The notes under the pieces: generated by a model
Database searches by the model: none
The model's input: only the letters and a program-made list of their open reading frames with translations
What the model was told of the DNA's origin: nothing
Assembly: GCF_004362015.1 (NCBI RefSeq)
Contig: NZ_SNWW01000006.1
Span: 186,001-250,000, forward strand
Length of the DNA: 64,000 bases
Reading direction: 5' to 3'
Origin: Flavobacterium chryseum
GTDB lineage: Bacteria; Bacteroidota; Bacteroidia; Flavobacteriales; Flavobacteriaceae
Made by a program: the position numbers and the translations under genes
Shown: one piece after another, positions 36,410 through 45,607 of the stretch
Position numbering within the stretch: the first letter of the stretch is position 1
How the letters are laid out: each line of letters starts with the position of its first letter

Positions 36410-38269
36410 TTATTTCAGGTATATTTTATTGTTGCTGATTTCGTTATCAGCATTAATTTGAAGAATAACCAATTGTGATTTTTTTAAATCAGAAACATTC
36501 ATTGTTGCTGAATTTGTTGCATTATATTCTCCTTTTAAAAGTACTCGGCCATTTAAATCTAACACCGAAACAGTGGCAGATTGAATTTCTTTTCCAAAAT
36601 TAATATTAATTTCATCTGAGGCAGGATTAGGAAAAACAGCAAAGCTTGGGGCAATTTCTTCGGCTACTTCTGCTGTAGCAGCCTTTTTAGCTGTAGATCC
36701 GGTTTGTAATTCAGAGCAACCAATATCGATTCTTCCATTTCTTTTACGAATATCATCATCAAAATCTAATGTGCCGGAATAAGTACTGTTATACGTTGGA
36801 TCTCCTTTATCTGTGGCAAAAGCACCTGTTGTTAAAGTAAAATCAAATGTCGCAGCGTTTACAAATCCGGGTAATCCTACTACAGAGTTTACATCTTGTC
36901 CTGTGGCTGTTGCAAACTGAGGCTGATTATAAGATCCTGTTGTTGAACTTCCGTTGAAACTTATTCCGGTTAAATCAATAATGAAATCTGTATTTCCTTC
37001 TCTGTAATATAAATTGTAGTTGGATACAAAACTTGAAATGGTATAACCAGAAGAAGCCAAAAATGCTTTTTTACCGGTTGTAGCATACATAATATTATTC
37101 TTGTACGTTATTCCTGAACTGTTCTGAAAATGCACTTCACCTCCGTAAATATCAGCAACGGTTCCTACTGCAACGCCGGCAATTGTAGTAACACCATTGA
37201 TAACGGCTCCGGTTCTGTTTTTGTAAAAAGTATTGTTATAGATTTTTGTATTGCCAACACTTGTTGTGTAACCGCTTCCGTTAACGCCACCAAAAATAGC
37301 TCCGGTTACAACGTTATTATAAACCGAATTATTATTTACAATATGTCCGGTAGACGGACCTCCGTTTCCGGTTGCCGTATTTTGCTCAGCACCAACGGCA
37401 AGCCCTACTCCACATCTGTACACTTCATTTCTTTCTACTGTAACATTTAAAGCGCCATCTACATAAATACCGGCACTATTGGCCACAGCACTCATACAAT
37501 TAAAAACTTCATTTGAAGCAATTATACCATTTCTTGCCTGATTATTACTTGTCGCACCGGTTGAAGTGTAGTTTCCTGCAGCAACAATTCCGATATTGGC
37601 AATATCATAAACTGTATTTCCTGAAACCGAAAAAACATTTACGTTTCCGGTTACTGTTACGGCTTCTCCCCAACCTGTGGCACAATTATTTACCTCGTTG
37701 TTTTCAATCTTTACATTAGTTATGGCGTACGTGCCATTTCCTGCATCTACTTTAATCGCATTGGCCACAATACCGCTATTAGCAGGAATTGAAGAAAGAT
37801 TATTGCTGATCCAGCCAATATTTCTAACCACACAATTTTTGATCGTAATGTTGTTTAGATTAGCGGTTGCACCTGAATTGGCCAGAATCCAGATTCCTTT
37901 ACTTCCGTTGCCAATTTTGTTCGCAATAGTCAGACCATCAATAGTAACGCTGCTTGTATTTACAATTCCCAATACATAGGTATCAGTACTTGTCCATCCC
38001 GAAGCGTTGATTACCACAGCAGCTGAACCGCTTTTTTGAATAGTTAATGGTTTACCAACAAAAATAGGACCTGTAACAGGATAGGTTCCTGAAAGCACCA
38101 AAACTGTTCCGCCAGATGGAGCCGCCTGAACTCCTTTTACAATCGTTTTAAATGGTAACGCGGCTGTACCTGTACCAGTAGTATCGTTTCCGGTTGTCGA
38201 AACATACGTTTGCGCAAAACCCTGCACAAAACACAATAAAATAATAAAAGTAATTTTCTTGATTTTCAT
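36410..38269 (-). CDS. T9SS-secreted right-handed parallel beta-helix protein
   Basis: A 619-residue secreted protein with a signal peptide (cleavage near GFAQ, residue 20). It opens with the DUF1565-like phrase TYVSTTGNDTTGTGTAALPF. About 400 residues of beta-helix coils follow, with repeated N-N and V-x-I-x-N ladders (VKIENNEVNN, NTKIYNNTFYKN). A C-terminal type-A T9SS sorting domain (about 540-619, FAVFPNPASDEINI ... NNKIYLK) directs export and attachment. Beta-helix folds include polysaccharide lyases and several glycosidases, so it is a candidate extracellular depolymerase; catalytic residues cannot be assigned. Two operator-like palindromes upstream tie it to the LacI regulon. Confidence 0.85.
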   Translation of the reverse strand: MKIKKITFIILLCFVQGFAQTYVSTTGNDTTGTGTAALPFKTIVKGVQAAPSGGTVLVLSGTYPVTGPIFVGKPLTIQKSGSAAVVINASGWTSTDTYVLGIVNTSSVTIDGLTIANKIGNGSKGIWILANSGATANLNNITIKNCVVRNIGWISNNLSSIPANSGIVANAIKVDAGNGTYAITNVKIENNEVNNCATGWGEAVTVTGNVNVFSVSGNTVYDIANIGIVAAGNYTSTGATSNNQARNGIIASNEVFNCMSAVANSAGIYVDGALNVTVERNEVYRCGVGLAVGAEQNTATGNGGPSTGHIVNNNSVYNNVVTGAIFGGVNGSGYTTSVGNTKIYNNTFYKNRTGAVINGVTTIAGVAVGTVADIYGGEVHFQNSSGITYKNNIMYATTGKKAFLASSGYTISSFVSNYNLYYREGNTDFIIDLTGISFNGSSTTGSYNQPQFATATGQDVNSVVGLPGFVNAATFDFTLTTGAFATDKGDPTYNSTYSGTLDFDDDIRKRNGRIDIGCSELQTGSTAKKAATAEVAEEIAPSFAVFPNPASDEININFGKEIQSATVSVLDLNGRVLLKGEYNATNSATMNVSDLKKSQLVILQINADNEISNNKIYLK

Positions 38270-38457
38270 AATTTGATATTTTGGGATTTAACAATTAAAA
38301 AAAATTATAGTATAAAATATTGCAATATTTACAGTTCAATAAAACAAGCTGTTTTGGTTTCTTCATTTTTAAAAAATCAACGATAATTTTATTATTAAGC
38401 TGCTGATTTTAAAACTACTATCATTTAAAAAAGAAACTTAAAGTAGCTTATTTCAGA

Positions 38458-38487
38458 CTAAAGTAAATAATGAAATTTAATTGACAA
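38458..38487 (-). promoter_or_regulatory. Predicted promoter of the beta-helix gene
   Basis: On the minus strand, TTG (38485-38487), a 19-bp spacer and TACTTTAG (38458-38465) match the form of the susC promoter. The predicted leader is about 185 nt. Confidence 0.6.
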
Positions 38488-38504
38488 TGCGAAAATTCAA
38501 AAAT

Positions 38505-38520
38505 ATGTGTTCGAACACAA
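38505..38520. promoter_or_regulatory. LacI-type operator-like palindrome E
   Basis: Contains the perfect 14-bp palindrome tgtgttcgaacaca (38506-38519), centred 54.5 bp upstream of the beta-helix -7 element. Confidence 0.75.
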
Positions 38521-38581
38521 AAAAAAGTTGCGTTTTGCAATTATTGTAGTTTTTATACTACAGTTATTTTACAATTAAATA

Positions 38582-38597
38582 ATGTGCTTGAACACAA
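38582..38597. promoter_or_regulatory. LacI-type operator-like palindrome F
   Basis: atgtgcttgaacacaa, 77 bp centre-to-centre from site E, with TG instead of CG in the middle. It lies about 250 bp before the divergent TPR/HTH gene and could affect either gene. Confidence 0.5.
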
Positions 38598-38736
38598 ATA
38601 GAAAAAAGACTACAGGAAAATAAAATTACCTTATTGGCAAAATTATGATTTCGATGATTTATCTAATAAAATTTATCGATACTTACTACTTCGACGTATT
38701 GAGAGTTGCCGGCTATTTTTGGTGCTACTATTTTTA

Positions 38737-38744
38737 TATCTTTG
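38737..38744 (+). promoter_or_regulatory. Possible -7 element of the TPR/HTH regulator gene
   Basis: TATCTTTG matches the Bacteroidota TAnnTTTG consensus, about 100 bp before the start codon. No TTG lies at the usual 19-21 bp distance, so this is tentative. The remainder of 38270-38846 shows only the sites listed here. Confidence 0.35.
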
Positions 38745-38846
38745 ATTTTAATTCAGGATAAATCCTCAATTACATTATTCCATCAAATACCAAGTTGAAA
38801 GACTAACCATATTTCCAAAAACTAGTTAAAAAACAGATTAGAAATT

Positions 38847-40760
38847 ATGACTAAATGCCTTCAGTATATTTTCTATATATGCCTATTTACTTTCTTTACT
38901 TCGTTTCATTGTTTTGCACAAAAAACAAAACAAGAATTAATCAAATTACTTGAGCAAAAAGATTTATCTCCAGAAATAAAAGGCGATTATTTATGCCAGC
39001 TCAGTTCGTGTTATAAAAAAACCGATACCATAAAAGCGTATGCTTTTGCAAATCAAGCTTTAAAGATTGCACGCCAAGAAAACGCAATTAATAACCAGGC
39101 AATTGCCTATGAAGCGCTTTCAGACATTGCACGCTATCTTGATAATATTCCAAAACAAATAAAATTTGCCGATTCGAGTTATGCTTTAGCTGTAGAATCT
39201 AAAGACCCGAAGGCGATTGCTTATGCCAATTATGCTATTGCTTACAAACATGAATTTATTGGCAATAAGGAAAAATATATTTATTACATGCTGAAGTCGC
39301 TGGCTTATTTTGAAAAAAACAAAATGAGATACGATAAAGTAGTAAATGGATATGAAAATTTGGGTGCGTATTTTATCGATCACAACGATCTGAAATTCGC
39401 TAAAAAGTATAATAAAAAAGCTTTAGACTTAGCTTATGAAAGTAAAAATCAAATTAACATCGCTAATGGTTTAACAAGTTGGACTCTTTTTCTGGTTAGA
39501 GATGCAGAACAGAAAACTCCCATTGATTTACATCTCTTAAAAACGGCCGAAAACAATTACTTAAAAGCCATTGCAATATTCGAAAATGAAAAAAGAAAAG
39601 GCAATATAAATGGCTCTTATGGAAGAACGTGTTTAAATCTTGCCAGTCTTTATTTGTATCATTTTTTTGAAACGCAGCCCGAAAAAACTTTAGCCTATTT
39701 AAAAAAGACGGAAGCTGTTTGCCTGAACATAAATGAACCCATGCAGCTTATGGTGATGTACGGCCAGCAAGCACAATATTACACGAACATAAATGATATA
39801 CCCAACGTTGAAAAAGTATTAAAAAAAGTATCTCAAATTATTGAAAATCATCCGGAAATAAACTCCAGGTATTATGCCCTACTCTATAAAAACTATATGG
39901 ATCTGGCGACTATAAAAAATGATTTCCCTGCCTACAGAAAATATTTTGATTTGTATGACAAAGCGGTTGCCGTGATGATGGAAAAGGAAAACAGATCCAG
40001 AGAATACAATGCTTCGGTACGTTTTGAAACAGAGAAAAAGTCGCAGGAAATTAAATTATTGAAGGATAATCTTGAATCAAGAAAAAAGATCAATTATTTG
40101 TATATCGCATTGGTTGTCTTTGTGTTTTTTACGCTTTTGTTTATGTTGCGTTCGTATCATTTTAGACAGCGCTCGTATATTAAAACAAACCTTTTGCTTC
40201 AAAAAGCGAATGAAGAAGCAACTCTTTTATCTAAAATAAAGGAAGAAGAAGCTATGATTGCTTTATTAGAATTTGAATTGACGGAGAAAGAACTTCAGAT
40301 TGCGATTCAGGAAAAGAAACTGAACGAACAGGAAAAAATTAAATTGCAGCAGGAATTAATGACCAATAATCTTCAATTAGAAAAGAAAAATGAGGTTCTG
40401 AAAGACATTCAGAACAAATTGCAGATTATGAAATCGGAGAAATCTTCGGATATAAAAACCATTTCAAAAACAATCGACAAAAGTATGGAGGTCGATGATG
40501 AATTCGAATTATTAAAAACGAGTCTTGAAAACACCAATCCTGTATTTTTTTCGACCTTACAGGAAAAAGCTTCGGGCACGCTTACCAAACTCGATTTTAA
40601 ATATTGCGGTTACATAAAGTTAGGAATGAGTACCAAAGAAATTGCCAATCACATGAATATCGAAACCCAAAGCATGCGAATGGCGCGCTACCGAATCAAG
40701 CAAAAACTAAACCTTGACCGCGAAACTGATTTGGATACTTATATCACTTCTGTCCAGTAA
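38847..40760 (+). CDS. Membrane-bound TPR regulator with C-terminal HTH domain
   Basis: A 637-residue protein. A signal peptide (ending near CFAQ) is followed by a periplasmic TPR array at about 30-390 (IKAYAFANQALKIARQE; KKYNKKALDLAYESKN). One membrane helix lies at about 414-436, then a coiled coil (about 440-530, rich in Glu/Lys/Gln). A C-terminal LuxR-like HTH lies at about 575-625 (LGMSTKEIANHMNIETQSMR). The layout allows an external signal sensed by the TPRs to reach a cytoplasmic DNA-binding domain without a kinase. Such proteins are common regulators in flavobacteria. Targets are unknown; the neighbouring beta-helix gene is one possibility. Confidence 0.85.
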   Translation: MTKCLQYIFYICLFTFFTSFHCFAQKTKQELIKLLEQKDLSPEIKGDYLCQLSSCYKKTDTIKAYAFANQALKIARQENAINNQAIAYEALSDIARYLDNIPKQIKFADSSYALAVESKDPKAIAYANYAIAYKHEFIGNKEKYIYYMLKSLAYFEKNKMRYDKVVNGYENLGAYFIDHNDLKFAKKYNKKALDLAYESKNQINIANGLTSWTLFLVRDAEQKTPIDLHLLKTAENNYLKAIAIFENEKRKGNINGSYGRTCLNLASLYLYHFFETQPEKTLAYLKKTEAVCLNINEPMQLMVMYGQQAQYYTNINDIPNVEKVLKKVSQIIENHPEINSRYYALLYKNYMDLATIKNDFPAYRKYFDLYDKAVAVMMEKENRSREYNASVRFETEKKSQEIKLLKDNLESRKKINYLYIALVVFVFFTLLFMLRSYHFRQRSYIKTNLLLQKANEEATLLSKIKEEEAMIALLEFELTEKELQIAIQEKKLNEQEKIKLQQELMTNNLQLEKKNEVLKDIQNKLQIMKSEKSSDIKTISKTIDKSMEVDDEFELLKTSLENTNPVFFSTLQEKASGTLTKLDFKYCGYIKLGMSTKEIANHMNIETQSMRMARYRIKQKLNLDRETDLDTYITSVQ

Positions 40761-40917
40761 AATCAATACTTTAGGCGTTTTTTTATTGTTAAAATAATTT
40801 TCTTGTAGATACAAAATATATGGTCAAAATGACTACTGTAGATGGTTAGTATATACCAGATTTTATTTTTTGAGGAATTTCATGATTAATTTTGGATTGA
40901 ATTTAAAACCAAAAATC

Positions 40918-41250
40918 ATGAACAAAAAGACGCTTTCAATTATTTCGTACATTACTATTATCGGTTGGATTATTGCTTACGTAAACTACAACAAATTAAC
41001 CGTTAAAGATTCTTTAACGAGATTTCACTTGAAACAAGGTTTAGGAATTGCAATTTTAGGAATCGTTATTTCTGTTGCTTTAACAATCATTGCGGTTGTT
41101 GTACCAACATTGGCAAGTATTTTAAGCCTGGTAAATCTTGGAGTTTTAGTTTTATGGATTATGGGGATCATAAACGCTAATAACGAACAAGAAATTCCTG
41201 TTCCTGTAGTAGGAAAATTATTTACAGATAAATTTGATTTCATTAAATAA
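40918..41250 (+). CDS. Small membrane protein, DUF4870/Tic20-like
   Basis: A 110-residue protein counted from the ATG at 40918 (MNKKTLSIISYITIIGWIIA). An upstream ATG at 40882 with a GAGGAA stretch before it would add 12 residues. Three hydrophobic segments are seen. The KDSLTRFHLKQGLGIAIL segment between the first two helices is the hallmark of the DUF4870 family. The function is unknown; relatives are small inner-membrane proteins. Confidence 0.8.
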   Translation: MNKKTLSIISYITIIGWIIAYVNYNKLTVKDSLTRFHLKQGLGIAILGIVISVALTIIAVVVPTLASILSLVNLGVLVLWIMGIINANNEQEIPVPVVGKLFTDKFDFIK

Positions 41251-41256
41251 TTGCTA

Positions 41257-41294
41257 AATGCCAGTATGAAAAAGCAATGTCTCATACTGGCATT
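41257..41294 (+). terminator. Hairpin after the DUF4870 gene
   Basis: Perfect 13-bp arms aatgccagtatga/tcatactggcatt begin 7 bp after the stop. No T-run follows, so it may be a processing or weak termination site. Confidence 0.55.
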
Positions 41295-41329
41295 ATCACA
41301 TTGTCATTTCATTAGCATAAAAAAGTGTC

Positions 41330-42088
41330 ATGAAAAAAATCCATTTTTTAGTACTTATAATTTCTCTTTCGAATTGGGCAAACGCTCAGGTTATCGATAA
41401 TAATCTTCAGGGATACTATCTTGCCAAATCTGATTCGAATATGTATTCGTTTTTTGAATTTGACGGAAACGGAAAAGTAAATATTGTTGGATTAGGTAAC
41501 GGTGATTATTTTACCAAAGGCGATTCGTTATTTATCTATCCTGATAAAAGTATTTTTAAATTTAAAATAAAAAACAATACTCTTATTGGAGCTTCGAACT
41601 GGGTAGAAAATGAAACATGGATTAAAAAAGATACTGTCGTTGCCAATAATAGAAAAGATGCGGTTTTAGCAAAGAAAAAAGCCGGTTTGTTGCATGAATA
41701 TTATACGTTGTCTAACAACAAATCATCGCTAGAACTTATTTTAGATGACAATGCAGTAAATGCTAAAAAGGAAAAAATAAGCAAACTTTGTAATGAGGGA
41801 TTAAGTAAAGCCTGCATGGATTATTTTGGAATGATGCTGATCGAAGATCAAGGTATGGCTGCAATATTAAATCCTGGAAAAAATGCAAAACCAAAACCAT
41901 TAAATCCTCAAATTGTTGCGCTTGGAAATAAAATAATTGCACAAGGCGAACCTGAAGGCTACACACTTTTGGGCAGCTATTATTATATGTTGGGCAAAAA
42001 AGAAAAGGCGATAGAACAATGGAATATTGGTGTTCAAAAAGGAAGTCAGAAGTCTGCAATGGCTTTGATACAGATTGAAATGGAATAA
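41330..42088 (+). CDS. Exported protein of unknown function
   Basis: A 252-residue protein with a signal peptide (cleavage after NANAQ, about residue 20). The first half looks like a small beta-domain (MYSFFEFDGNGKVNIVGLGN, a pattern seen in lipocalin-like proteins). The second half contains a Sel1/TPR-like helical stretch (GEPEGYTLLGSYYYMLGKKE, AIEQWNIGVQKGSQKSAMAL). I cannot name the family. It stands 80 bp after the DUF4870 gene and 117 bp before a lipoprotein gene on the same strand. Confidence 0.7.
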   Translation: MKKIHFLVLIISLSNWANAQVIDNNLQGYYLAKSDSNMYSFFEFDGNGKVNIVGLGNGDYFTKGDSLFIYPDKSIFKFKIKNNTLIGASNWVENETWIKKDTVVANNRKDAVLAKKKAGLLHEYYTLSNNKSSLELILDDNAVNAKKEKISKLCNEGLSKACMDYFGMMLIEDQGMAAILNPGKNAKPKPLNPQIVALGNKIIAQGEPEGYTLLGSYYYMLGKKEKAIEQWNIGVQKGSQKSAMALIQIEME

Positions 42089-42205
42089 GAAAAAAACGGA
42101 ACGATGGTAGAATTAATTACAACTGTTTTACTCACTTTAATAAAATTTGTGTTACAGCTTTTTTAACACAAACTATAGATTTTAAAATAATTATAAAGAA
42201 ATAAA

Positions 42206-42742
42206 ATGAAGACAAAAATTATTATTGCAGCATTGCTATTGATCGTTTTACAATCTTGTAAATTGGAAAACACACCAGAAGAATATTTTGATAGATCTGC
42301 CTTAAATACTAATTTATTTATGGAGTTTGGTGCGAAGGATTTTCAAAGAATGGAAGAAAATAAAGGTGCAAATCAACTTATGGCTTTTGATGAAAAAAGT
42401 ACGTTTCCTGCAAAATCGTATGAAGACCATATTATGAGATTTAAAGTTCCGTATTTAAAACAATCTATTAAAAAAATAGAAGATTTAAAACCAACTGACG
42501 AAACTACACCCATGATTAATGCTTCATTAGATCTTTTCAAATTTGTTGAAGAAAAATATGAAAATGATTATGTAAAAATCGCCCGATTAATGGATCAAAA
42601 AGCATCTAAAGAAACAGTAGACAAAGCTATTGCCGAAATGGAAGCGGCTAATTTTCCAATTTTTGAAGAAAAATATAAAAAACTTTGGGACCTGGCTTTG
42701 CCGTACGCAAAAGACCACGGAATTGAAGTTACAACATATTAA
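42206..42742 (+). CDS. Small lipoprotein of unknown function
   Basis: A 178-residue protein with a lipoprotein signal peptide (lipobox Cys18, IVLQSC). The mature part is charged and helical (YEDHIMRFKVPYLKQSIKKI; KASKETVDKAIAEMEAANFP). A periplasmic helical-bundle protein is plausible. The family is not recognised. A strong terminator follows at 42772. Confidence 0.72.
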   Translation: MKTKIIIAALLLIVLQSCKLENTPEEYFDRSALNTNLFMEFGAKDFQRMEENKGANQLMAFDEKSTFPAKSYEDHIMRFKVPYLKQSIKKIEDLKPTDETTPMINASLDLFKFVEEKYENDYVKIARLMDQKASKETVDKAIAEMEAANFPIFEEKYKKLWDLALPYAKDHGIEVTTY

Positions 42743-42771
42743 TTGCCTTTTTAGTTTTATTACACGCCGAT

Positions 42772-42802
42772 AACTTCATTAGAAATAATGAAGTTTTTTT
42801 TT
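42772..42802 (+). terminator. Rho-independent terminator
   Basis: Stem aacttcatt/aatgaagtt with a run of T immediately after, 30 bp past the lipoprotein stop. Confidence 0.92.
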
Positions 42803-42938
42803 GAATAATTTTAAAATCAAAGCGTAATTCTGTAATGAAAGATTGAAATACTGTAAGATAAATATTTCGTAAACTGCTTATTTTTAACCTTCTAAAATTA
42901 TTATGCAAATAATTTAAATAACGACAAAAAATAAAATC

Positions 42939-43619
42939 ATGGAAAATATATCGACATCTATTAAAAATATTCAAAAACAGAATCTTCCAAAAATTAAAAA
43001 TAACGTTTCGGCTATTGAAAGAATTTTAATGGTAACCAGCGGATCTTATCTTTTATATCAAGGATTGTCTAAAGAAGATAAAAGTATTGGAAAAATTGGT
43101 ACCGGAGGCGCAATGCTTTTAAGAGGCCTTAGCGGATATTGTCCTGTATATGATGCTGTTGATCATATAAAAGACGGCAAAACATCAAACATTAATATTC
43201 GTGTTCATAGTGTAATTGATAAACCTATTAGTGAAGTTTATACTTTTTGGCGCGATTTCGAAAACCTGCCAAAATTCATGAATCATATTGAATCTGTTAA
43301 ACCGATAAATTATAACATTTCGAAATGGACAGCAAAAGGTCCGGCCGGAATTGGGAAATTGTCATGGATCGCAGAAGTCATAAAAGATGAAAAAGAAAAA
43401 CAAATAAGCTGGAAGTCTTTACCGGAGTCATCTATTACAAATGTTGGGAAAATCACTTTTAAATCTAAAGGCAAAGCCACAGAAATTGATGTTACGATTT
43501 CGTATCAGGCTCCACTTGGAATTGCAGGAGAAAGTGCCGCACAACTATTAAATCCTTATTTTGAGAAACTGGTTAATGATGATGTAACCAACTTTAAAAC
43601 TTACTTAGAATCTCATTAA
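42939..43619 (+). CDS. SRPBCC (START-like) protein with N-terminal DUF2892 region
   Basis: A 226-residue protein. Residues about 20-75 resemble the DUF2892 membrane-hairpin region (AIERILMVTSGSYLLYQGLS; KIGTGGAMLLRGLSGYCPVY). Residues about 85-225 form a polyketide-cyclase/SRPBCC domain (VIDKPISEVYTFWRDFENLP, KFMNHIESVK). The combination is widespread in bacteria and often linked to envelope or stress genes. No ligand or reaction is known. It has its own terminator and appears monocistronic. Confidence 0.88.
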   Translation: MENISTSIKNIQKQNLPKIKNNVSAIERILMVTSGSYLLYQGLSKEDKSIGKIGTGGAMLLRGLSGYCPVYDAVDHIKDGKTSNINIRVHSVIDKPISEVYTFWRDFENLPKFMNHIESVKPINYNISKWTAKGPAGIGKLSWIAEVIKDEKEKQISWKSLPESSITNVGKITFKSKGKATEIDVTISYQAPLGIAGESAAQLLNPYFEKLVNDDVTNFKTYLESH

Positions 43620-43639
43620 TACGCTTTTCTAACTTAATA

Positions 43640-43676
43640 AAAATGCCTGTAATGATTTTGTCATTACAGGCATTTT
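43640..43676. terminator. Bidirectional terminator
   Basis: Sixteen-bp arms aaaatgcctgtaatga/tcattacaggcatttt lie between convergent genes. Confidence 0.92.
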
Positions 43677-43698
43677 GATTTTAAAACCAAAAGGTTAC

Positions 43699-45420
43699 TT
43701 AATTTTTCAGAATGCTGTTTAAAATACGTAACGAAGCTGCTTCGCAAAAATCCAATCCGGAATAATCAGGATTAAATCCGCCAATATAAGGAACGGCCAT
43801 AATAAAAATATTTTCATTATAAGCTCCGTATTGATCAATAATCTGAAAATTATCATTGATCGCAATTCCCGAAACATTCAGAAAATAAGTACCTTTATCA
43901 TCTTGTTCAACTTGTTCGTTGCCGTTCTCTAAAGCCTCTTTTCCTAAAGCTTTAGATTGGAATCTTATTTTTGCCGGACTAATTATCTTTTGTGAAACCA
44001 ATCCTTTAAAAGGAAAATTATCATAAGATAAATGTGGCTGACCAATACAATCGACAAAAGTTTTGTAATAAACAGATTGATGATTATTGTCTTCATCTTC
44101 AAAATGATATATAATTCCGCCATTCTCCTGCGGCTCAACCGTGCTGTCTGAACCAACCGATACAATATCTAAAATTCCCGCCTGATGCAAAGCAAGAAGT
44201 TCTAAACAAGAGGTTTGAGGAACAAAAGCAATAACGATAGAAATGAGCGGCATTAAAACTTTTTGTAAGCGCTGCATATCTTCGGCAGATAAATATTTAG
44301 CGGGCTGATTCATAGCAAAACTTAATACGGCCAACATTTCTTTCCAATAAACAGATTCGTGTCTTTTAATTGACTTTTCAGCTTGGATATATTCTGCTTT
44401 TAAAAGCGTAAAAGGTTCAATTCGTTCTCGTAATTCCATCATTTCTTCAACAAATTCTTCTATCGACAGATTCTTAATTCGCTGATAAAATTCAGGGTCT
44501 TTGGAAATAAAAATATCTTTAAAATCCTTTTCAAAAATATAATCTAAAGATAAAAATCCACCATTATTTTTTTTATGTAAATCAATTTCTTCAGGAGTTA
44601 GTAGTGATTCGTTGTTGAGATGTGAATCTTCAAGATGAAAACGAACAGCCGGAAGCAATCCGTTTCTGGAATGTATCACCATTTTAAACTCCGGACTTTC
44701 GTTATTAATTTTAAAAATCACATTGCCATTATCCTCTTTTTCAAATATTCCGTTACTCCGTGCCAGTGTTCTGATGGCATCTATTGCCGTTAAAGAAGAA
44801 CCTCTGACGGCCACAGCATGATTAAGTTGTAAAATTAGTTTCGAAGGCGGATACGGAGCATCATAATAGCCCGGAATTTTGCCTTCGTATTTTTTTGGCC
44901 ATTTATGACCTGTACAAATTATAGCATAATCAAAAGGCAAGATACCAAGACCTGTAGTTTCTACATATACCTCTTTGCTTTTTTCGTTTTGACGAATATC
45001 AATTACTTCATTTTCAAAATGCACATTTGTTGTTATTCCTAACTTGTTTGCAGCTTGTTCCAGTAAAGCAAACTGATCAGAAAGATACTGGCCAAATAAC
45101 AATCTCGGTACCACTTTGTATTCGTTAAATTCTGACGGATTTATTTTATATCTTTCTAATAAATAAGCTGGTGCAGTATAAATCCATTCAGACATTGGTG
45201 TTACAATACACGGTATTTCATTATCAGAAACATTCGTTACATGTTCATCATTTGCACCTTCAATACTGTATGGCATTCCTGCTCCCAACTGAGTTCGTTT
45301 TTCAAAAATATCAATTTCAAAATCAGTTTCTCCGGACTCAATTAATCTTTTATAAGCAAACAATCCACTTGGTCCTCCGCCTAAAATAGCAATACGTTTT
45401 TTTTGCTTTTCAATTTCCAT
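43699..45420 (-). CDS. FAD/NAD(P)-binding protein (NAD_binding_9 type)
   Basis: A 573-residue cytoplasmic flavoprotein. The N-terminal dinucleotide fold is IAILGGGPSGLFAYKRLIES. The FAD-family segment FEKRTQLGAGMPYS follows. A second nucleotide-binding region has YAIICTGHKWPKKYEGKIPG and AVAVRGSSLTAIDAIRTLAR. This matches the HI0933/YdhS-like FAD-dependent oxidoreductases with the PF13454 pattern. The substrate is not known, and no neighbour on the same strand suggests one. Confidence 0.85.
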   Translation of the reverse strand: MEIEKQKKRIAILGGGPSGLFAYKRLIESGETDFEIDIFEKRTQLGAGMPYSIEGANDEHVTNVSDNEIPCIVTPMSEWIYTAPAYLLERYKINPSEFNEYKVVPRLLFGQYLSDQFALLEQAANKLGITTNVHFENEVIDIRQNEKSKEVYVETTGLGILPFDYAIICTGHKWPKKYEGKIPGYYDAPYPPSKLILQLNHAVAVRGSSLTAIDAIRTLARSNGIFEKEDNGNVIFKINNESPEFKMVIHSRNGLLPAVRFHLEDSHLNNESLLTPEEIDLHKKNNGGFLSLDYIFEKDFKDIFISKDPEFYQRIKNLSIEEFVEEMMELRERIEPFTLLKAEYIQAEKSIKRHESVYWKEMLAVLSFAMNQPAKYLSAEDMQRLQKVLMPLISIVIAFVPQTSCLELLALHQAGILDIVSVGSDSTVEPQENGGIIYHFEDEDNNHQSVYYKTFVDCIGQPHLSYDNFPFKGLVSQKIISPAKIRFQSKALGKEALENGNEQVEQDDKGTYFLNVSGIAINDNFQIIDQYGAYNENIFIMAVPYIGGFNPDYSGLDFCEAASLRILNSILKN

Positions 45421-45552
45421 TAACTACTATTTTATAAAAATTACATACTAAAATATAGTATAAATTTATTGCAATAAAATGTCATTATCGTTATACAATT
45501 AGCACGTTGAAAATGGAAAAAATGGGGTTATTCTGAAAAAGCTTGAGAAATA

Positions 45553-45581
45553 AAAAAACGCCTCAAATTGAGGCGTTTTTT
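45553..45581 (-). terminator. Terminator after metQ
   Basis: Stem cgcctca/tgaggcg extended by A/T pairs, with A and T runs on either side; it starts 27 bp after the metQ stop. Confidence 0.92.
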
Positions 45582-45607
45582 ATTATTTAAATATATTCAA
45601 AACTGAA

